Positions 13,301 to 22,300 of a stretch of 64,000 nt of DNA are shown here, piece after piece. This DNA comes from Pachypanchax playfairii. Lineage: Eukaryota; Chordata; Actinopteri; Cyprinodontiformes; Aplocheilidae. Under the pieces are notes generated by a model that saw only the letters and a list, made by a program, of their open reading frames with translations, did no database searches and was not told where the DNA came from. How positions within the stretch are numbered: position 1 is the first letter of the stretch; each line of letters opens with the position of its first letter. The stretch spans positions 288,461-352,460 of the forward strand of contig SSNP01000300.1 in assembly GCA_006937955.1 (NCBI GenBank). Reading direction: 5' to 3'. The position numbers and the translations under genes were made by a program.

Positions 13301-16300
13301 CTTTGTACCAGAGCCTATACAAATAACCTGGAAAATCTGACTTTTTTTCCATTTCAGGATTTTTTGATAAGCTTTCAGGATTTTGTTATACTATTGATGT
13401 GTCTATGAGAAGCTTGCAAGTGACAGAAATTTCTTCCAACATTATACACTGCAAGAGGAAAGGGCAATGAATCTTACTAAAATGTACAAAACTTCATGTC
13501 AATGTCAGTCAGGTGATATTTGTTGGAAAGGCCAATGACCTTTACGTACCTACTCCCCAGAGCCATGTATTCTGAGTCTATCTCTTCAAAAAATCAAACC
13601 TCTGTCATTTTCTAAGGCCTTCCTGAACATGGCATGTTCAGACTGATGAGACAAGTCAGGTATTAATGTGACTAAAATAAATAAGATGAAGCATTCACTG
13701 CGCATCATTTCTATTGCAACAAAATAAGCAGACAGCCGAGAATTTTCAAGACAGATTCAATAACATCAGCATCGCTGACGTATTGCTACTTGTGTATTTT
13801 AAACTTTAAAGTTTATAAAGTGGATAAACTTACCTGATGATGTCATTTAGATTCATTAGTGGATTTTGTAGACAGAAATATTAGATTATATTTGTACATG
13901 TTTTTCAGCCAAAGAGATAAAAAAAACTTTTTTTTATTTCCAATAAAGACATACCATATAAGCCTATCACTCTCTGGGTTGTAACTATATATGAAAAATT
14001 ATGAATGAGGATAGCTTTTTTTAAACTATCGCAAGGGTTCTCTCAGGCCAGTAGAAATTTTGTGAGACAGATTATCTCTCAAACTACTTAGTCATCACAG
14101 GCGTTTGGAACCTGTCTGGAATTTAGTTTTGGTGAGTTACAACCCCAGGAAATTTGAGACAACTTTGGGAGGAGTCCATGACAACTGGGTTAAAACTTAT
14201 TGTTGACAAAAAAGCCAAAAGTTACAATTACAAGTAGGATAAATTGCAAAACAGCATGTATGAACTTTACAGTGAAATACTCACACAACTATACCGATGT
14301 TGAAAATAAAGTCACATTGTAACAGATCTCGATCTCAGTTGGCTGGGGGGTCGCTAGTTTTGGTAATTTTTAAAAAAGCTAGCTTGCACCGTAATCATTA
14401 TTTACATGTGCAGACTTCCTGGTTCCACAATGAATCACATGTGAATCTGCAAGGCTGCCAAGTCTTCAACACAAGCAGCTGTAATTCCACAACGACCAGC
14501 AGCAAAAAGTAAGAAACCAACACATCCTTCCAACTGATCAGCTGAGCTGCGTGTGGTGGGGCGTTCATATGCACTTAGGAAAACTCTACGCTGAACAAAT
14601 AGGCCTTCAGACATTCCCAAAAATTGAACAAATACAAGAGAAACAAAACGAGAATCAACATCAGAACTGGCAACTCAACAGAAAAATCAAGGAGGGGAGG
14701 AAGTGAGTGGCTAAGGGCGGACATTTTTTTTTTTTTTTTACATGAACTGCAGGATTCGGATTTGATGACAAGGTCTCATTCTTTCATACTGTATCTTTAA
14801 GCTGTAATTGTGGCAAAATTTCAGGGTTAAAATAACACATTTTTACATCACAATTAATTTGCAGTTTCAAAATATGCAAAAATATTCTGCTCTGTGATTC
14901 TGAAAATTTCTATAGCCTCTTTCATTTTTCAGTATCTGATCAGATGCCAACAGTTTCAGTGAAGTGAGAAAAGCTATATTTATGATTTTTGCTATTTTTA
15001 AGGTTAACATTTCCCAAAAGGGTTGAAGGATCAGCACTTCACTACCTTAACATCCTGGGTGGTGTTGTACAGTCGTATGGTATATACCCCACTTTCCTTG
15101 ATTCCTGATTGAAGAATCTCTGCACAGTCTCTGAAAGTAGGCATCGTAATTGTCTTGGGTACATTAGAGATTTCTGCAAATACACAAAAGCATATGTCAA
15201 CAGGATCAAAACTGGTAGATTCTACACACAAATCCAAATGCCATTCCGGGTGTGAGCTTTAAGCCTGGGATGTCTGCAGGGTAAATATCTATGTCTAAGA
15301 CTAGAATAACAAACCCTGCAGATCAGCTAATACCTACATCTCTCCTGTGTACATTAGTATCACTTATTTGGAATAGCTGATATGGTCATTATAATTTTCT
15401 GATCTATAATTTCATAAAGCCTTACCGTTGCATTGACTGACTTTAGCAAGAAGCTGCTGAACTGTGTCTGTGAGCACAGCCTGCTGTTTTTGCAGCATAG
15501 TGCTGTTGAACGTAGAGCTCCCAAGTTCAACCTGAAGCTGAGTGACCAGCCTGCTTTGCCGATCCAGAAGATCCTGAAGCTGCTGTTTTTCACTCTGCAA
15601 ATCCTGGAGCTCCTTCCCATAACGAGCTTCAAGCGCTAAGAGCCGTTGATCCAGAAAACTAATGAAGAAAAGAAATTAAAATGAAAAACTACCATCCTAA
15701 GATGCATATTGCATCAGGCTGAAGAACAAAACTATGTGCAGGTGGAGAACTGATCCATTCAACATTTACCTTTTATTTTGGGAACACAAACCTGCACATT
15801 TACCCAACCATGACTAATAAACATCAGCACAAATGTGTCATTGGACTAACATCATATAAACACCTGTACCACAGCAGTGCTCACAGATGGCTCAGCATGT
15901 TAAGATGTTCAATCATAGGCAGGAGGATACAACCTTACAGGATGTGTGTGTGTGTATGTGTGTGTGTGTCTACGGGGGTGGCATACACACCAGCTTCTAA
16001 ATGAAGATCATAAATCTCAGAAGCTTGATCTTTATGGCTTTGAATAATGGCTCTGCGGTTGTTATTTATTAAAACAATCCCACCACAGCCTTTTTTGGAG
16101 CTCCGCGCACACAAGGTGATCATGAGCTTCTGATGGGTCCTCAATCTTCCGCTTTAGCAACCTGCTTAGTATGTGGCCTAGGAAGAATGGTGGATCAATC
16201 CAAATCATTTCTTTTACATTGATTTCAACTTAAATTTGCTTTGGGGTAGGGTGGGCATGGAGGGTAGTCAATTAAGGTTGTAAAGCAAGCATACAGATTC

Positions 16301-19213
16301 TTTGTCGCCGTGTTTATTTTACTTTGAAGATCAGTCAAAGAGTGGAACACAGCATTAAAACCAGTAGAGCTACGTATGTTTAAACAGTCAGGGCAGTTGA
16401 CAGAACAAACACACCTATTGGGATCATATTGCAGCCTGAGCTTTTAGATTGCTATGCTTATAATATTGTGCTTTTTTCTTTTAATATGCACCATATACAC
16501 TGTGACTCTCTTTTTAGTTTGCTCAACTTCCTGCCAATACTATGCTACGCATTATCCCTACAAAAACAAACATGTCTCTGTGCTTTTTATAGCTTGGCAG
16601 TGGTTCAAAAACTTGCTTCATGCTCCAAAGACAGAGCAGCTGTAGCTTCCTACAAGCAGTGCTGCCCCTTTTTCTATTTTCATTCCACAGCTGTTTTGCT
16701 GTAAAGTCTGCAGTGGGTTTCATGAAAACTTGTTGCTGAGTCCACCCCTGTCAAGACGTATTTGTTTGAATGTCAGCGTCATGTCACAGCCTTGAAGGAT
16801 GAAGGTTAAAGGGGCAGAGTTGGGGTTGCAGAGATCTAAAAGTGGAACAGGTGCTAGTCCCGGGGCACTGTGATCTCTCTGATGACACATGGTACAAATG
16901 GATGGAATGATAAACAAGCAGACACAAAGGGAGGAAACACTCGCTCCCTTTCACACTGTTCCCAACCTGGTTAACCCTGTGTTCCTAGAGAGCAGAGTGG
17001 GGAGAGTACAAGGTATCATGTTTTTAAAGGATTTAATATTCTACGTAATATTCTTTATATGAGCAGGTCAGACGAACTATCACTGTGACAGTTGAGTGTT
17101 TCAGACACTTTGATGATGCTGTCCACACAACTATACAAGGTCATATGAATAGTTTTTATTTATACATTGAGAAAAATCTATAGAGATAGCTAAACATTAC
17201 CCAGATACAAAGTTCCAGTCAAATGGCCTGATTGTTCTAAATCATTGTGCTGACTCAAATGCTAGTTCGTAGCCGTGACAACAAATTCAAAACATATGTT
17301 AACACCATTTATTTATCTCAATAATTCGTCTTTAGGTCAGTTGTCATGGCAACATGTTACAATGAGAGATGTTAACTGGTCCGCTCAGCTGCTTCTTGTA
17401 AAAAACTTATGATTTTACCGGTAAAAAACAACATTAACATATTAATAATTGATTTAATATTCATGTATTTTATAAGCAAATGTGGTATAAACAGAATAAT
17501 GCCCACTGAAGGGCCTATTATCAGAATTAAATAAATAAAGGACATGGAGGGGTGAACTGCCTTGGCCACTGTAATGCCCTTCTCATGCTGATGTAACACT
17601 GCGAGTGCTGAAATTGAGCTAAAAACGGTGTTTATTTGATTTTTGCATAAAAAACCTGCAATCCTTCCTTCCACAGATTTATGTATAGAGATTATTTGGT
17701 TTGGCTATAATTTTTCTAATTGTTACGTCGTGTCCCTGCTCCCTTAAAAAATAGCATGAATCTAAAACTAAAATGTTTGTACACTCACAAGAAACTTGTT
17801 GAGGTGTGCTCACCTGTTCTTATCACTGAGGCGTGAGATCTCCTGAGTCTGGAGGAGAATATGCTTCTCTAGACGGTTTGTAAAGAGTGAGTACTCGAGC
17901 AGCTGGATCTCCAGGCGACTTGTCTGATTTAACACCTATAGATTGAAAAGTACTGAAAAAAAAAAGAATTTCGCAGTATGCACAGACAAAATAATGGAGG
18001 AGAGGGATGCCAAAGGACCCTTGGGTTAAATAGCAGAGCTCAATGCATTACAAATCCGATAATTTAACTTCTTTGATCTTGCAATCAAAACATACATCAA
18101 TATAATTACATACGCACCTCTGCCATATTTTGAAAGTTAAGATGAAACAAATGGTAGAACAAAGCAGCTTGAATATTAGTACATGCTGCAGGTTTATATT
18201 GACGATAAGAGAAAAAGAAAGCATCAGAACCAAAAACAGCTCAATCTGTAATAACAAATCTCTGACATGACTGAATACAGATCATTGTTATGTTACTGAG
18301 TTTCATGTTTTAATTGGCTTGTTGTCAGTCACTACACTCAGCTCATATTGTCATTCACAGCCTGTAGAATCAAATAGCAGCTGTTCTGAAGCAGCTGGCC
18401 ACCACCTTTGGGCATGGCTTCCAGCAGGTTACATCTGATTTGCATTTAATCAGCTATTACCAAAGTGTTTTTGAAGAGAAGTCATTTGTTTTTGTTTAGG
18501 TTTGGTACACACTAATTTTTATTTGAACTGGCTACAAGCGAGTTATCTCAGGTTAACTGAAAGCAGTAGTGCAGACTTGTTGAAATTAGGTTCTGTGGAA
18601 ATGATATGAACAGGTCTCACCTGTGATACAGACAGCTCTTTGAATGTCTTAAGACTGAAGAAATATAGCTGAATTCTGAACTGATGAGCTAGTAGCTAGT
18701 TCAAGTGGAGCCAAGACCAAGGTGGATTACTACCACCCTTAAACTTCTCCCTAAACAACATCCATTCATTTTTTTAACCTGCACTAATACATGTTTCAGG
18801 GTTGTGTAGAGCTTTTGTCTGTCCCAGCAGACATAAGGCAAGACATATTTTTTACATGGGGAGAGACACACCAGTACAAAAACTTTTCAAACATACACAC
18901 TTAGAAATATAGTCAATTTTAGATTGGCAATGAACCTAACATACTTGTTTTCGGTCAGTGTGTAGAAATCAGGGAGCCTGGAGAAAAGACAACTCCACAC
19001 AGAAAGGTCTCAACTGAGTGTGAATTTCGAAATTCCTTTTTAGCTGTGAGTCGCTAGCTGTGTCACAGTACACCCTGAATCAGCCCAATGCTTATGCTAT
19101 TTTATGTACCAATACATTACCATCAGTTTTGCTTTACACAAAAACTTACAGAGCAGCTGCACTTTCAGCGCAGCCAGAGATAAGTCCTGCAGGAATACCA
19201 TATTGCTGCAGGA

Positions 19214-19309
<96 letters not shown>

Positions 19310-22300
19310 TGTTTTTCTGACCTCCTGGGGACCCGTTTCCTGACTTTTACTATCTTTCTGGGGTCCGAGGGTTCTTGTGGGGACCAAAGCCTGGTCCCCA
19401 TGAGGGGGACTCCCCTTTTTAGGGTTAGGGGTTAGGTTTATAGGTATGGTGTGAATAGAGTTTTAGTTAGTCTTAGGGTTAGTTATAGATCAGTAATGGT
19501 TAAGGTTAGGAAAAGGGTTTGGGTTAGGTATAAACCTAGTTACTAAAATCAATGGAAGTCAATGGACGGTCCCCATAAGGATACCAAAACACACTTGTGT
19601 GTGTGTGTGTGTGTGTTGCAAAGCTGAATTAGGTAAAGAGATTATAAATACAAAAATATACTGTAATCCAATAAAGAAATATTCACATTAACCATGATAA
19701 CCATGATTTCGGAGTATTAAGAGTGTATGAATCTATTTAAGCCTTGGTCCATGCTTGGAGTGGTCATTTGCTTGTCTGTTCAGTCAGAATTAAGTTACTT
19801 TTCTCCAAACTGGTCATTCAGAGACCTGCCTACATAACGATCCACAGAAACCCACTTACAAAGATCTGAACTATACGAGAAAGTCTTTTCTCTTTAAAAG
19901 ACTCACCTGTGTCTCAACGTCTGTCAGTTTACGGGTCTGCTCTGCTGATTGGCTGAGGAGGTTGGTTCCCATCTCCAACATGGCAGCTGTCTGTGTATGC
20001 ACTGAAGATATCTTTATTTCCTCCATACCGGAGCGAACATTCTCCTGGATGAAGTTCTCCAGCTGGAAGCAGAACAAATAGACTGAAGGATGTATCTGTG
20101 ATTGTATTTCAGCAGAAGATAATTGCACCACTTCCACTGACAGCTTGATGGGGTGTGAAAAGGGCCACCATCAAGTAATTAGCCTTTTATTTTCTTGTGT
20201 CTGTCCCACAGTCTTCTTACTGTAATGGGACTGTAAAATTCAGGGTCTCTAAGGAACTTAACTCGTGTCACATTTTTTTTTCCATTTATCGTGCAAACAG
20301 TAACACTTACTATAATAAATTAGAAAGTGTTTTAGTGTGAGTGTTCAGAGAAAGTACTGAAAGTATCTAGATGGAGTTTAACAGCATGATATTTATGTGC
20401 ACGACTACAGGGAGGGTCGCCTGCACTCTGGAATCAATCAGAAGTCTTGGGGAAAAAAATGTGGTAAAAACATTTTACTACACACTGACTAAAACTAGAA
20501 TGCAATAATCTTGCTCCAATAAACAGATTTTCTAAATAATGTGGTCCACTTAATCAAACAGAATGAAAGTCTAACTATTTTCTTGTAATAAATAATCCAG
20601 CATTGTTTCTCATGTAGCAAAGTACAGTATCCGACTGTATTAATATTTATAACTCTTGAGGGGAAAAGAGATCATACTTTTACTCATTAAACCACACAAC
20701 TGGAAAATGAAGTCTCAAAGGAGAAAGAGCTCAAATTCATCCAGCTAATGAGTTTGTATCCAGAAAAAAATAAAGTATTTCTTTCAGACTACCAGAGTTT
20801 TTTTCAACAAAAGTGAATGCTTTGGGGGGAAAATGTAAATGCCATATCATCACAAATAAAGTGTTCTCTAAAATGAAATAAAAAAAAAATGAATGCAGAA
20901 AATACAAAAAGGTCATCAATTGAATTGTGTACTTGGTGTTTCCTCTTTTTGTTTTTGTTTTTATGCAACTCACAGCCTCTGTCATTATTTAGGACCCCTC
21001 CCATGGACTGAGCTGTCAGAGTATTTAACACACATACAAATGCTTCAATTAATTGTCCTCTCAGTCAATCACATACAGCTCCTTGGATGGTGCAACTACA
21101 CTTTAAAATCTGCCACACCTTAATTTTGTCCACACTTTTGCACTGTATGTTTCTTTTCCTGTGGTTGTTTGTTTTGTTGTTTGTTTTTGCCTTGCAGTCT
21201 ATTGGCTGTATTTTGAGGTCAATAGCACAGGGTATCTTGGCATAACATTTATTTCAACAGCATGCCATTTATGAACAATTAGAAAAACAAAACAAAAAAA
21301 AAAATCACTTAATCCAACTTTATTCTAACTTTCCTTTGAAAGTGTTTCTTTTTGCTCACCGATTCTCATTTTTTGGGGTGGCACAACTGAAAAAGAAGGG
21401 AAAAAAGAAGTTTCTGAAGACAGTACTAAACCCAACTCCACAGGAAAAACCAAGTATCCTTGCACCATAAACTTCCATCAACTGCCTGTCCAAAATCTTC
21501 CTATTACAGCCTTTGTGCCAGAACTCAATCCAGCGGTCTCGATATGCTTCATCTCCCTTTTTCAATTGAAACACTGTCACATGCTGCACATATGGCCTTA
21601 TAAACCACTTTTGGGATGTTGTATAATTCTGTTTCATTATGTCTAAGAGGGTCAAAAGAGGGATCAGTGCTTAGAAGATCATGGACGTTATAGCTCATGA
21701 TATCTTAATTACTGAGCCAATAGATGCATTTGTTCTCTGCTTTAATTACAAAAGACAGAAACATCTGCCGAGTGCTCTTGCAAATGACTATGATGGATGG
21801 ATGCACATTAAAATGGGCATAATTAGAACAAACAGTAATGAGAATAATGATCCAATGCATTGATTTTTCATGTTTTTCAATCAAAGCAACACCTTCTTTG
21901 TCAGTTTTTTTAGACAGAATTCTGACTACAGGGTGATGATGATTTAAACTTATCACTTATGCAGACTAACAAAACATGATAATATTGCATTAAAGTATTC
22001 CACATGCTATACTGAGCAATTCTTTTTGCCAATCTTATTCATCAGTTTTTTCCTTCTTGATGAAAATAGATCTCAAGGGTTATTCTACATCTCTGTGACA
22101 TTCTTTAGTGCCACACTTGTTTAAAAAAATCATCTAATGGGTGTTTTCTGACCAATCAGGACCGGGTTCCCTTTTTTAAATCGTATTCTGTTTCCAGTGC
22201 TTGAGAGACCTAAAAAATTTGCTCTCTAATTGCCAAGACACCTTGATCTCTGTGCAGAATTTCTGAAAATGCTTAATCCACACAGCCTTTTAAAAGTCCT

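Larger units (their letters stand above)
7932..15045. other. angiopoietin intron 5, repeat-filled
   Basis: Holds a hAT relic (9600-10294), a Kolobok-like element (11023-12136) and MITE copy 2 (14235-14805). Bases 7935-9595, 10300-11015 and 12145-14230 show no gene or repeat that I recognise. Confidence 0.7.
17936..19906. other. angiopoietin intron 2
   Basis: Contains a 93-bp (TG)n microsatellite followed by a repeat with degenerate telomere-like motifs. The rest shows nothing recognisable. Confidence 0.6.

Noticed and set aside
19060..19435. Frames coding for Val-Cys or Thr-His repeats
   Set aside because: Products of the (TG)n microsatellite.
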